Below are positions 8,310-17,620 of a DNA stretch of 64,000 bases, in pieces. The notes below the pieces were generated by a model. It was not told the origin of the DNA. It did not search any database and worked only from the letters and a program-made list of their open reading frames with translations. The DNA is taken from contig NZ_SACK01000011.1 of NCBI RefSeq assembly GCF_004005815.1, positions 34,438 through 98,437 of the forward strand. The letters are read 5' to 3'. The DNA comes from Mucilaginibacter limnophilus (lineage in GTDB: Bacteria; Bacteroidota; Bacteroidia; Sphingobacteriales; Sphingobacteriaceae). Position 1 is the stretch's first letter. Each line of letters starts with the position of its first letter. The translations under genes were made by a program, and so were the position numbers.

Positions 8310-10778
8310 TCAATGATGAATCATTGATGGTAACTTGCATTTAAATTCGTGATTTCCCGCCCCTATCGTTAAAACATACCATTTATTGCTTTCAGCGTGC
8401 GATTGGTATCTTGACACTTCCGGTATTTTGCCGTTTATCCTGATCGTTTTTTGAGCTAAGGTTGGTAGATATACCTTAGCTGTTGTACCTTTAGGCACGT
8501 TCAGTTTTAATGTGAATAGATTCCTTGTAGTTTTAGTCCATTCGACATTAATATCTCCTGATACAGTGGCGACTTTTCCTTTTGCCCATTTTAAATCTGC
8601 TATAATGGGCTTAACATTAAAGGTTTTCCATCCGTAACCGGTAGGTTCCAGACCCAATATTTTTTCGCTTAGCAAAGCTGTTGGACCTGATGACCAAGCG
8701 TGGGATGTTGCGCCCCATGATAAATCCCAGCCTTCGTGCCATGCTCCATTAAAAGAGGTGAGTTTTGTTTGGGCACCCCAGTTTTTACGCATATAGTCTA
8801 AAGCCCATCCTTCGTTGCCCGTAGCGAACATTGCTTTTAATACCCTGTAGGCAAATGATTGCTCGCTGGCTTTACCGCTTTTTGCAATCAGGTCAACCAT
8901 CCTAGCTTTTTTATCAGCATTAGCTACTCCATATTCCAAAGCATAAACTTGCGATTGTTGTTGCACCTTGGTACCGTCATAACTATCCAGGTAAGCCCTG
9001 TCTTTTACCGACCAAAGCCATTTATTGATATTTTCACGCACACGGGCAGCTTCTTCTCTCCACTGTTTTGCCTGTTGTGGATCATGACCAAAATCATCGG
9101 CAATACTGGCTGCGGCGTTTAAGGCGCCATAATACAGGCAGTTTGTTCCGGTGATGATCTTTTTTTGCTCTATAGGATAGGTACTTGGCCAGTCGAGCAC
9201 TATCCAACCGGGTAAGTTGGCCAATAATCCTGTTGCAGGGTCTAAAAAAGGCTGATAATATTTCATCGCCATTTTCAAGTTAGGATACAGGTCTGCTATT
9301 AGTTCATCCTTACCGTAATACAGGAAATATTCGTACATCATAAGCACCCATTCCAGCTGATAGTCGGCCAGGTAGGCAGAACTTCCAGCCTGCAAAAAGT
9401 AGTCGGTAGGATACCGGCTTCGCACAGCACCATCTGTTCGCCAGCGTTGCGATTGCGCACCTGAGAGCAGATTATAGGCTGATAACAGCCTTGAACTCTT
9501 ACCAAATGCATAATTCCCGAATATCTGCATATAACGTGAGTCGCCGGCGATATACTGGGTATGTTCGCGCCACGGATCTTGATAGGTATCAATAGAGTTG
9601 ATACGCATGGTATGCCGCCCAATTTCCCAAAATCTGTTTAACAAGGTATCAGAACAGGCGAAAGCGCTTTCCATTTCATAATTATAACAGGCAAATTCGG
9701 CGCTTACATTCTGTATGTCTATAGCTTTATCAGTTTCTATAGAAAAATATCTGAATCCGCTCCATGTATAAGGCCGCCAGCTTTGTAAGCCTGTGGTTGT
9801 AATGTACTTTTCTGAATGGTCGCTACTGACACGAAGCAATGGCGCACCAGCCGAATCCAGGCGCTCTCCCGTACCAATTTCAAATCTGATGCCTGCTTTA
9901 TGGGCATTAATAGTAAATTGTGGGTAGCCCACTATTTCTACACCAAAATCATAAACCATTTTGTTCCCGCTTTTCCATTGCTTAACTGGTTTTATTACTT
10001 TACGACTTAGTCGTGGGCGTTCAATAACCGTTATATGGTTCCAGGGGGCTACAGGTGGCACGCCAATCATCTTGGCATTTTCCCATGTGGTGTCATCAAA
10101 GTTGATATTCTGCCAATCGGTACGCCATAGGCGGGCATCAAATTCTTCAATAAATCCAATTAAATGCGCATTAGTGTCGCGAAAGGCCGTTTGAGTGTTC
10201 CAGGCTTTGGCATGTGTTACTTTCCAACTGCTGTCACTTAACAAATTAACCGTTTTGTGGGGGTAAACTAACGTTCCCTGAAAAAAGAACCCGCCACGGG
10301 CATTGATTTGCGAATGGAGTCCAACACCAAAATTATGCACAACGGCTGTAATTGTGTTTTTTCCTTTTTGCAAATAACTGACGATATCAAATTTATCATA
10401 ATTCTGGTACTCCGGGTCACTATTTATCGGGCAACGCTCAAACAACTTACCATTAATATATACATCTGCATAGGCATAGGCTGAGATATAAGTGATGGAA
10501 CTGACTGGTACTTCATCTAAATCAAAACTTTTTCGAACAAGCAGGTAATAATTTCTCGGATTTTCTTCGCCCGAATCCCATATCCAGTTAGCTAAAGGTT
10601 TTACACCATAGAGCGTTAGAGAGGTTGGAGATATAAATGCCTCTTTTCCCCAGCGGTAAGGTGACGGCGCGTTTTGCGCATGCAAAGCTGATGTCAGCAA
10701 TAACAACAACATCAGCAGCATAGAACTGAGGGCACCACCCATATATGTACGGGAAAAAGCTGAACGACCAAAAATCAT
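8310..10778 (-). CDS. Secreted alpha-L-rhamnosidase (GH78 family)
   Basis: An 822-residue protein with a signal peptide (hydrophobic core about 18-33, cleavage near HAQ). A jelly-roll N-domain (about 50-190, with the YINGKLFE pattern typical of rhamnosidase N-domains) is followed by a second beta domain, an (alpha/alpha)6 barrel from about 385 and a beta C-domain. The catalytic region carries PWREHTQY followed by a Gly-Asp pair, the usual acid motif of one GH78 subgroup, and later the WHEGWDLSWGATSHAW segment. It is the first gene of the minus-strand operon and begins 63 bp downstream of a proposed AraC operator (10841-10867), with an AraC gene divergent at 10987. It is distinct in sequence from the two paralogs downstream, so it probably has a different specificity. 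Confidence 0.85.
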   Translation of the reverse strand: MIFGRSAFSRTYMGGALSSMLLMLLLLLTSALHAQNAPSPYRWGKEAFISPTSLTLYGVKPLANWIWDSGEENPRNYYLLVRKSFDLDEVPVSSITYISAYAYADVYINGKLFERCPINSDPEYQNYDKFDIVSYLQKGKNTITAVVHNFGVGLHSQINARGGFFFQGTLVYPHKTVNLLSDSSWKVTHAKAWNTQTAFRDTNAHLIGFIEEFDARLWRTDWQNINFDDTTWENAKMIGVPPVAPWNHITVIERPRLSRKVIKPVKQWKSGNKMVYDFGVEIVGYPQFTINAHKAGIRFEIGTGERLDSAGAPLLRVSSDHSEKYITTTGLQSWRPYTWSGFRYFSIETDKAIDIQNVSAEFACYNYEMESAFACSDTLLNRFWEIGRHTMRINSIDTYQDPWREHTQYIAGDSRYMQIFGNYAFGKSSRLLSAYNLLSGAQSQRWRTDGAVRSRYPTDYFLQAGSSAYLADYQLEWVLMMYEYFLYYGKDELIADLYPNLKMAMKYYQPFLDPATGLLANLPGWIVLDWPSTYPIEQKKIITGTNCLYYGALNAAASIADDFGHDPQQAKQWREEAARVRENINKWLWSVKDRAYLDSYDGTKVQQQSQVYALEYGVANADKKARMVDLIAKSGKASEQSFAYRVLKAMFATGNEGWALDYMRKNWGAQTKLTSFNGAWHEGWDLSWGATSHAWSSGPTALLSEKILGLEPTGYGWKTFNVKPIIADLKWAKGKVATVSGDINVEWTKTTRNLFTLKLNVPKGTTAKVYLPTLAQKTIRINGKIPEVSRYQSHAESNKWYVLTIGAGNHEFKCKLPSMIHH

Positions 10779-10840
10779 ATTAAGTAAAGGGGTTTAGAAA
10801 ACTTAAAGGTGTGAAGAAGATGGTATTTAAATGTATAGTT

Positions 10841-10867
10841 TTTGATATATCACTCATAGTATTTGAC
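10841..10867 (-). promoter_or_regulatory. Proposed AraC operator, copy A
   Basis: TTTGATATAT, 11 bases, then TTTGAC on the plus strand, so the gene-ward (minus) reading is GTCAAA-N11-ATATATCAAA. It lies 63 bp upstream of the rhamnosidase start at 10778, between that gene and the divergent AraC gene. The spacing of about 21 bp between the two TTTGA half-sites places them on the same DNA face, as AraC dimers require. Comparable copies are at 17213, 23885 and 41861, with a weaker one at 25229. Confidence 0.6.
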
Positions 10868-10986
10868 GGATAATTGAATTGTGCCTGTTAACTATTTGAT
10901 ATTTGTTGTGCGTTTTTTGCCTCGAGGACCGCAATTTTTTTTTTTTTTCGATATTAGATTGCTTATTGTCTATATACCGATCAGCA

Positions 10987-11874
10987 ATGAGAAATTTTTA
11001 TAAATATCTTCCCATATCAGATAAAGATGAGGCTTGGGGTTTACAGGTATTGCATGCCGGATATCAGGAATATGCACCCGGGGGGCAATACCCTGATGCC
11101 GCGCATCCTAGCCACCACAACTTTAGTTGGGAAAATGGCCGCGTGTTACAGGAGTATTCGTTGGTTTATATTACGGGTGGCTCAGGAGTATTTAATACAG
11201 AAGCCACGGGCGACATTCCAATAACCAGTGGTTCAGTGATTGTTATTTTCCCTAACATCCGACATCGCTATAGACCCAATTTGCAAACCGGATGGAAAGA
11301 ATATTGGATAGGATACCAAGGCGCATTTATGAGCAATCTAGTTGACTGTGATTTTTTTGACCCCTTATATCCGGTAGTAAATATTGGCTACAATCAACAC
11401 ATGATAGCAATATTTGATGAGGTAATAGAAGTAATTGATCAGGAAAAGCAAGCTTATCAGCCGCTAGTTTCGGGCGCCGCTACATATTTACTTGGACAGG
11501 TTTACAGTTCAGCTAAACAAAACGCTTCCGGGCAAGATAAATTGGAAACTATAATTAATAAAGCCCGCCTTATCATGCGCGAAAATTTAGAAAGTAAAAT
11601 CGGGCCCAATAATATTGCGGATCAATTAGGAATCAGTTATTCTCGGTTTAGAAAGGTATTCAAAGCATATACAGGAATGGCACCTATTCAGTATCAAATT
11701 CAGCTGAAATTAGAAAAAGCCAAAGAAGAATTGGTCAATTCTTCTCATTCAATAAAGGAAATAGCGTATATGCTTAACTTCGATTCCACACAATATTTTT
11801 CCAATTTATTTAAAGAGAAAACAAAACTAACGCCTATAGAATTTAGAAAATCATTTGCGAAACAACAGGAATAA
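10987..11874 (+). CDS. AraC-family transcriptional regulator with cupin sensor domain
   Basis: I place the start at the ATG at 10987, not at an in-frame upstream TTG, because this gives 295 residues and the N-terminus MRNFYKYLP, matching the equally long paralog at 24139 (MINYYKYLP). Residues about 30-150 form an AraC-type cupin ligand-binding domain (HHNFSWENGR early, then the GSVIVIFPNIRHRY strand pattern); residues about 195-290 are the double-HTH AraC domain. It is divergent from the rhamnosidase operon and converges with the SusCD pair, from which a hairpin terminator separates it. The ligand is probably a mono- or oligosaccharide released by the neighbouring enzymes (inference). Confidence 0.9.
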   Translation: MRNFYKYLPISDKDEAWGLQVLHAGYQEYAPGGQYPDAAHPSHHNFSWENGRVLQEYSLVYITGGSGVFNTEATGDIPITSGSVIVIFPNIRHRYRPNLQTGWKEYWIGYQGAFMSNLVDCDFFDPLYPVVNIGYNQHMIAIFDEVIEVIDQEKQAYQPLVSGAATYLLGQVYSSAKQNASGQDKLETIINKARLIMRENLESKIGPNNIADQLGISYSRFRKVFKAYTGMAPIQYQIQLKLEKAKEELVNSSHSIKEIAYMLNFDSTQYFSNLFKEKTKLTPIEFRKSFAKQQE

Positions 11875-11902
11875 CAGGTAGTCTTGTAAACGTTGTTAGT
11901 AA

Positions 11903-11940
11903 CAATAAAGCCGGTGAATTAACATCAACCGGCTTTATTG
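11903..11940. terminator. Bidirectional hairpin terminator
   Basis: A perfect 12-base inverted repeat (CAATAAAGCCGG / CCGGCTTTATTG) with a 14-base loop, GC core and A/T flanks, between the convergent ends of the AraC gene (11874) and the susD-like gene (11961). Confidence 0.85.
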
Positions 11941-11960
11941 TTGAATAGCAAAACTTCATC

Positions 11961-13742
11961 TTAATTATAGCCTGGGTTTTGCACTAGTTTATTATTTTTA
12001 TTCATTTCACTCCTTGAAATTGGCATGAAGTAGGCTTTATCTTCCCATTTCCCTGTAGTGATTTGCACAGGTGTAATTGTTGGTATAGTAGCTGTTGTTT
12101 TATCAGCATTTAATTTATAAACAACATCAACACCATGCATTGGGTGATACGCTTCTGGGCCAATCATCCACCTGCGAACATCAAAAAATCTCTGATTTTC
12201 AAACAGCATTTCAATACGCCGTTCGTTTTGATATTTCATTTTCAATGCAGAGCCTGATTCGGTGAATCCTGGCATACCGGCTCTCTTTCTTATCATGTTA
12301 AGGTAGGTGCGGGCTTCCCCATTCTCTCCTAACTCAATACAAGCCTCTGCATAATTAAGAATTACCTCAGTATAGCGGATGTATCGCCATGTAAGGTCAT
12401 CTTGATGATTCACGTACATGTCTGTTTTCCTGTTGATAAATTTGAGCATCGAAGTGCCTGTATTGTTGTATCCCCCACCGTACACCGCACTGTTACGGCT
12501 ATCAAGACCGTATATATAGGTTATTTTCCCCGTCGCAGCATCCCATTTTTCCCAGGTTCCAACCTGCAGTACTCCCACAGGGTCAACACCAAGTAAATTA
12601 GACGGTCGCGGTCTGAATTTTGCACCCTCATATAAAATAGTAGCATAAAACCGCGGATCGCGATTTTTGTAAGGTTCTTTATTTTGGTCAGGATTATTTC
12701 TGGAGAAAACGGTTCCATCAGACATTTCGAAAGCATCAACAGTTTCGCTGGTTGCGCCGTTGTATTCGATACCTCCAAAACCGTTAGGAAACACCGGCCA
12801 AAAATCAGCTCCGAGGTTGGCGGCAACATTAAAATACCTTACAAAGATATCCTCAGTGCTCTCTTTAGAAGTGAACAGGTCCTCATAATTTTTAGTCGCT
12901 TGCTCAGCCGATTCAGGATTGGGTTGGTAAAGACTATAAACCCCAAGATCAATCACGGCTTTGGCTGCACTTTTAGCTGCTTGCCAGCGTTGAACATTAT
13001 CTCCGCCTGTATATCCTAGCAATTCGGGCTTAGCAAAGCCTGCAAAAGTGTTTGGTTCATGGAGCTTACTTGCCGCATATAATAGCACTCTTGATTTAAG
13101 CGCAAGTGCGGCACCCTTGGTGGCCCTGCCATTATTATCGCCTGTATTGATTAACGGAAGCAGAGAAGCTGCCATATCACACTCATCAGAAATAAACTTG
13201 ATACATTCTTCATAAGTATTTCTTGGAGCGGAGAAATCATCAGTTAATATGTATGATTTTGTGATTAACGGCACTCCGCCAAAATAACTTACAAGCATTT
13301 GATAATACCATGCCCTTAAAAATATGGCCTCTCCTTTGAGCCTATTTTTCAGTGTAACACCGTCTATTAAAGTGGGATCATCCGGCAGTTTGTCTATATT
13401 CTCTAAAAATATATTACAATCACGTATTGCGCGGTACTTACCGTTCCAGTCACCCCAACCGGCGTTATCAGGTGTTAATAACATGTTGCTCATGTTAAAA
13501 TCGTTACCCCCATCGTAAGAGCGTGCCTCATCAACAGATAATGATGTCAGGTAAAAACTAAACGGGTTCTGGTTGTAAATGCTGTTCAAATTAAGCTGAA
13601 TAAGATTTGGATCAGACCATACATCAGATTCTGCAAACTGGGTAGATGGCTTGGTATCCAAAAAGTCTTTCTTGCATGAGCCTAATGACATCAATGCAAA
13701 TGCAGCCCATGTGGCCAATGCTTTTATTTTTATGTTATTCAT
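11961..13742 (-). CDS. SusD-type surface glycan-binding lipoprotein
   Basis: A 593-residue lipoprotein: hydrophobic signal with lipobox LGSC (Cys about 23) followed by KKDFLDTKP, the classical SusD start. The TPR-like helical fold is visible in the RLKGEAIFLRAWYYQMLV segment (N-terminal SusD domain) and in the C-terminal RRIEMLFENQRFFDVRRW pattern (RagB/SusD domain). It binds oligosaccharide on the outer membrane and caps the SusC pore encoded just upstream, with a 10-bp gap. The glycan is not readable from sequence, but the pair sits between rhamnosidase operons and its SusC partner carries the shared operator upstream. Confidence 0.95.
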   Translation of the reverse strand: MNNIKIKALATWAAFALMSLGSCKKDFLDTKPSTQFAESDVWSDPNLIQLNLNSIYNQNPFSFYLTSLSVDEARSYDGGNDFNMSNMLLTPDNAGWGDWNGKYRAIRDCNIFLENIDKLPDDPTLIDGVTLKNRLKGEAIFLRAWYYQMLVSYFGGVPLITKSYILTDDFSAPRNTYEECIKFISDECDMAASLLPLINTGDNNGRATKGAALALKSRVLLYAASKLHEPNTFAGFAKPELLGYTGGDNVQRWQAAKSAAKAVIDLGVYSLYQPNPESAEQATKNYEDLFTSKESTEDIFVRYFNVAANLGADFWPVFPNGFGGIEYNGATSETVDAFEMSDGTVFSRNNPDQNKEPYKNRDPRFYATILYEGAKFRPRPSNLLGVDPVGVLQVGTWEKWDAATGKITYIYGLDSRNSAVYGGGYNNTGTSMLKFINRKTDMYVNHQDDLTWRYIRYTEVILNYAEACIELGENGEARTYLNMIRKRAGMPGFTESGSALKMKYQNERRIEMLFENQRFFDVRRWMIGPEAYHPMHGVDVVYKLNADKTTATIPTITPVQITTGKWEDKAYFMPISRSEMNKNNKLVQNPGYN

Positions 13743-13752
13743 TTTTGATTGT

Positions 13753-16700
13753 TTAAAAGGTGAGTGATAATCCTAGATTAATGGTTTTGTTAAGGGGATA
13801 AACCTGGCTATTTACCCAGATAGAACCCGGCGCGGTATCAGGAGACTCGGGATCAAAATCTTTCATTTTTGTAAATGTTAACATATTCAAACCACTGGCA
13901 AATATTCTAAGAGACTGAATGCCAAGTTTACTCGTGTATTTTGAGGCTAAAGAGTAACCGAGTTCAAAGTTTTTCAACCGGATATAATCGCTGCTACGAA
14001 CGAAATAGGTGTTATTTGGCATACCGTCAGTCATCCAGTAGGCGCCACCACGCTCCCATACCCTTGGATTTACTGCACTTGGATTTTCAGGTGTCCAACG
14101 GTCTTTTACAAGGTTATACATAAAGTTACCTACACCCGGGCCACCCGAAAAGGTGGTATAAGCGCGCTCGGCACCAGCAGCGCCCTGAAACAGTATGCTG
14201 GCATCAAAACCTTTGTATTGCAGGTTGATAGATACACCGCCGGTAAAAGTTGGGATAGAAGTCTTTTTGCTTCTTACCTGGTCAAGTCCGTTAATTTCTC
14301 CATCGCCATTCACATCTTTGAAAATGATGTCGCCAGGTCTTGCGCCTGACCAATGCGGGTAAGCGTCAACTGCGGCCTGATCCTTGAAAACACCAATAGC
14401 CTGGTAATAAAGATTCGCATTCATTTGGTTCCCGGTTGATCGCTGATAATCAGGAATGCCAGGCGTTTCATCCCAAAATTGAATGTGATTTTTTGAATAC
14501 GCGCCGTTTGCCGAAATGCTATAATTAAATTCGCCTGCACGGTTTTGATACCCTATTTGAAAGTCGAAGCCCTTATTTACCACTTTACCAATGTTTTCCT
14601 GCGGCAGGCTAAGACCGGCTGAACCTGGCACAGACGCATTACGGTAAGCCAAAATGTTTGAACGCAGGTTATAGAAATAATCGGCGGTGAGCGTAATTTT
14701 ACCGCCAAGCATCTGCGCATCAAAACCGATGTTTGATTGATTGGCTATTTCCCAGGTTACACCGGAATTTGGAATACGCAGCGCTGTCAGGGTTTGCTGA
14801 ACTACGCTTTGGTTAAACACGTATGAACCGTTATAGCCATACGTAGTCATGTACTGATAAGGGCTAATACGGTCGTTACCCGTTCTTCCCCATGAACCTC
14901 TGATTTTTAGTTCGTTTACAAACGAAATATTATCTTTCCAGAATTGCTCGTTAGATATGCGATAACCTAAAGAAACACCTGGAAAAAAGCCGAATTGTTT
15001 TCCTTTTGGATCAAATATGTACGAGCCATCGTAACGCCAAACAAATTCAGCCAGATATTTTGAATCATATGAGTAATTTACCCTTCCAAAATAATCCAGT
15101 CGTCTTGATAGGCTTGAATTACCGCCGTTGTCTTTAAGCGCATTGCTTCCCAGGTCAAGTTCGGGCAGTATATCGCTGGTATAATTTCTTCTGAATGCCC
15201 AAAAATTCATATTATCACCACTGATACGTTCAGCAGCAACAAGTACTTTCAAATCATGCCTGCCAAACGTGCGATCGTAGTTAACTAGACCATTGAGTGT
15301 AATATTTCCTAAAAGATTGAAAGATTGATAAACGCGCGGATCGGTATTTCCGCTTTTACTGGGCAAAAGCAACGGTTGTTGGTTTGCATCATAGCTTACT
15401 TTATCCCATGTGTAAAGATTCCACGGCTTTCTAAATTGTTTATAGGTTATAAATGTTTTGTCAACAGCAGCATTTCCGGTAATAGACAGGCCTTGCACCC
15501 ATGGAATATTAATAACCAATCTGGCATTACTCTGAAATACATAGTCCCGTTGCCTTGTATAACCGGTTTTATCCGTAACCAGCACTACCGGGTTGGCTCC
15601 GTATTCAATAGCCGGGCCGGGTAATCCGTTTGGCCAATACGCCGGGGTTGTGGGGAATGCCCTGTTTAGAGCCCAAAAAATATTCTGTGCCGCGTCGGTA
15701 CTACCTCCATTATTACCCCCGCCTGAGTAATTTCTGTTTTCCTGGCGGCCAACGACATCAAAGCTTAAACGTATATCTTTTGATATGCGTGCATCAAGAT
15801 TACTTTGAAAATTCGTTTGCGAATAATTGATATTGCTGTTACGGAACATACCGTCAGTAAAATTGGAACCTAATGATGTAAAATATTTAACAGCATCTGA
15901 TCCACCCGAAAGCGTTAGGTTTCCATATCGCTGTGGTGAGTTGTTTTTAATTGTTTCTTTAAACCAATCAGTGTTTGGATGTCCCCAAGGATCCGATCCA
16001 TCTTTGTATTTCTGAATGTCCTCCTCCGTATATGGAAGCGGATTGTTTGGGTGATAGGCTGCAGAAATTTCATTTTGAATCTGCGCATAAGTAGCCGCAT
16101 CAACCATCTTAGGCAAAACAGTCGGGGTATTCCATCCTTGGTTAAGATTGAGCTGGATTGTTGGTTTACCTGTCGTACCGCGCTTAGTGGTAACCAATAT
16201 TACACCATTAGCTGCCTGTGCGCCATAAATTGCTGCCGAGGCATCTTTTAATACCGATACAGATTCTATGGTAGCAGGGTCTAAACGTTCGAGATTACGA
16301 TTAGGTATACCGTCTATTACAATCAGCGGAGAGTTGTCGCCTAAAGTGTTAGCGCCTCGTATCCGAAGGGTTGAGCCGTCATTACCAGGCTCGCCTGTAC
16401 GTGTAACAGCCACTAAACCAGGTAAACGACCTGCTAATGAGTTAGACACGTTTCCCGCAGGTGATTTTGCCACCTCCGAGCCTTTTACCGTTGATACTGA
16501 TCCGGTAAGTGTAGCCTTTTTACGAGTGCCATATCCAACAACAACTACTTCATTTAATGAGCCTTGGGAAGCAATGAGCTGTGTGTTCAACTTTTCTGCC
16601 GTTACGTTTTTTTCGATCGACTCAAAACCAATAAAGGAGAATTGCAAAGTAGCACCCTTGCTTACGGTTATTCTATAATTGCCATTTGCGTCTGTAATCG

Positions 16701-16887
16701 CGCCATTACTGCCGTTTTTTACTTTTACGGTAACACCGGGCAATGGTTTTCCGGTGGCTTGTTCGGTAACCACACCGGTTACATCAATTGTTTGCTGTGC
16801 CTGCGCTTCCGATTTTAATATTAGGCAAAAAGCGAATATGAGCAAGCACACAAAATCTTTATAAAAAAATGATAATTTTCTTTTCAT
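13753..16887 (-). CDS. SusC-type TonB-dependent outer-membrane oligosaccharide importer
   Basis: A 1044-residue transporter. Signal peptide 1-30, carboxypeptidase-regulatory-like domain about 33-115 (GVVTEQATGKPLPGVTV), TonB-box region around VVVVGYGT near 118, plug domain about 125-240 (IDGIPN; VLKDASAAIYGAQAANGVILVTTK), then the 22-strand barrel. It has no STN domain, so it is not an anti-sigma transducer; control is more likely through the AraC-type operator about 325 bp upstream. It is transcribed with the SusD gene at 11961. Import of rhamnose-containing oligosaccharides is inference from context. Confidence 0.95.
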   Translation of the reverse strand: MKRKLSFFYKDFVCLLIFAFCLILKSEAQAQQTIDVTGVVTEQATGKPLPGVTVKVKNGSNGAITDANGNYRITVSKGATLQFSFIGFESIEKNVTAEKLNTQLIASQGSLNEVVVVGYGTRKKATLTGSVSTVKGSEVAKSPAGNVSNSLAGRLPGLVAVTRTGEPGNDGSTLRIRGANTLGDNSPLIVIDGIPNRNLERLDPATIESVSVLKDASAAIYGAQAANGVILVTTKRGTTGKPTIQLNLNQGWNTPTVLPKMVDAATYAQIQNEISAAYHPNNPLPYTEEDIQKYKDGSDPWGHPNTDWFKETIKNNSPQRYGNLTLSGGSDAVKYFTSLGSNFTDGMFRNSNINYSQTNFQSNLDARISKDIRLSFDVVGRQENRNYSGGGNNGGSTDAAQNIFWALNRAFPTTPAYWPNGLPGPAIEYGANPVVLVTDKTGYTRQRDYVFQSNARLVINIPWVQGLSITGNAAVDKTFITYKQFRKPWNLYTWDKVSYDANQQPLLLPSKSGNTDPRVYQSFNLLGNITLNGLVNYDRTFGRHDLKVLVAAERISGDNMNFWAFRRNYTSDILPELDLGSNALKDNGGNSSLSRRLDYFGRVNYSYDSKYLAEFVWRYDGSYIFDPKGKQFGFFPGVSLGYRISNEQFWKDNISFVNELKIRGSWGRTGNDRISPYQYMTTYGYNGSYVFNQSVVQQTLTALRIPNSGVTWEIANQSNIGFDAQMLGGKITLTADYFYNLRSNILAYRNASVPGSAGLSLPQENIGKVVNKGFDFQIGYQNRAGEFNYSISANGAYSKNHIQFWDETPGIPDYQRSTGNQMNANLYYQAIGVFKDQAAVDAYPHWSGARPGDIIFKDVNGDGEINGLDQVRSKKTSIPTFTGGVSINLQYKGFDASILFQGAAGAERAYTTFSGGPGVGNFMYNLVKDRWTPENPSAVNPRVWERGGAYWMTDGMPNNTYFVRSSDYIRLKNFELGYSLASKYTSKLGIQSLRIFASGLNMLTFTKMKDFDPESPDTAPGSIWVNSQVYPLNKTINLGLSLTF

Positions 16888-17620
16888 ATGATTTAGGGAG
16901 TAATAAGGTCAGTAAAACTGACCGGGTTAGTATTTAGATAAAAGTTTCATTACTTACTGATTTGCCGGAAAGGTTATACCGCCGGAAATGGAGAATGGAA
17001 TGGTAATATTTCTTTCATAATTCAATTGGTCTTTTTTACGGCAAACAAAAGCCCGACCGATCAAGCGCTTAACCATCGGCAATTTTTGTAAACTGTAGGT
17101 ATGTAAATAATTAGTTAAAATAATCGATTAGTCAAACAGGATAAGTACTTTGTCAATAAGCCTGTATAGACAAAACGAAAGTATCTTATAACAAAAAAAT
17201 TACATTGCAACTTTTGATATATACTGTTAACTTTTTGACCAAGTAGAAATTAGCGATTCAGAGTTGCTTTGATTAGAGATAAGGATGAGATAGACAATGT
17301 ATTTTATTCTGTAAATGATAAGGTATTACACTTTAGATTAGCTCGTCAACACATAAGTAGTTTCACTCAAATATGAATTGTCAGCTTTTTGGCATTAGTT
17401 GCAACATCAGTATCACATCTGTACATAATTTTGCAAGAAGACGTCTTTTGTTTACATGTAATAATGGTTGGAAAGGTGGACATTAGACGAATTAAGAGAA
17501 CAAGATCCAAATACACAGGGCGAACGAATCAACTTATCGGTGGCAGCATATATGTATAAGCCAATTACCCGCAGTTGGTTAGATATTGTGATTTGACGTT
17601 ATTTAACATGAGGAATGACA
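16888..17620. other. 733-bp intergenic region with long susC leader and operator copy B
   Basis: This spacer separates the isomerase gene from the upstream end of susC and must hold the susC promoter. Operator copy B lies at 17213-17239, so the leader may be about 300 nt long. At 17465-17596 on the plus strand a 43-codon open stretch (containing ERWTLDEL and PNTQGERINL) has a protein-like composition but no start codon; it may be a remnant of a lost gene. I could not assign it to a family. Confidence 0.5.
17213..17239 (-). promoter_or_regulatory. Proposed AraC operator, copy B
   Basis: TTTGATATAT-N11-TTTGAC on the plus strand, oriented toward the minus-strand susC gene. It has the same spacing and half-sites as copy A; its first half-site is identical to that of copy A, while the 11-base spacers differ, which argues for functional conservation rather than recent duplication. 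Confidence 0.6.

Noticed and set aside
10903..10986. Upstream TTG start for the AraC gene at 10987
   Set aside because: The extra 28 residues are of low quality (run of Phe) and the paralog at 24139 begins where the internal ATG does.
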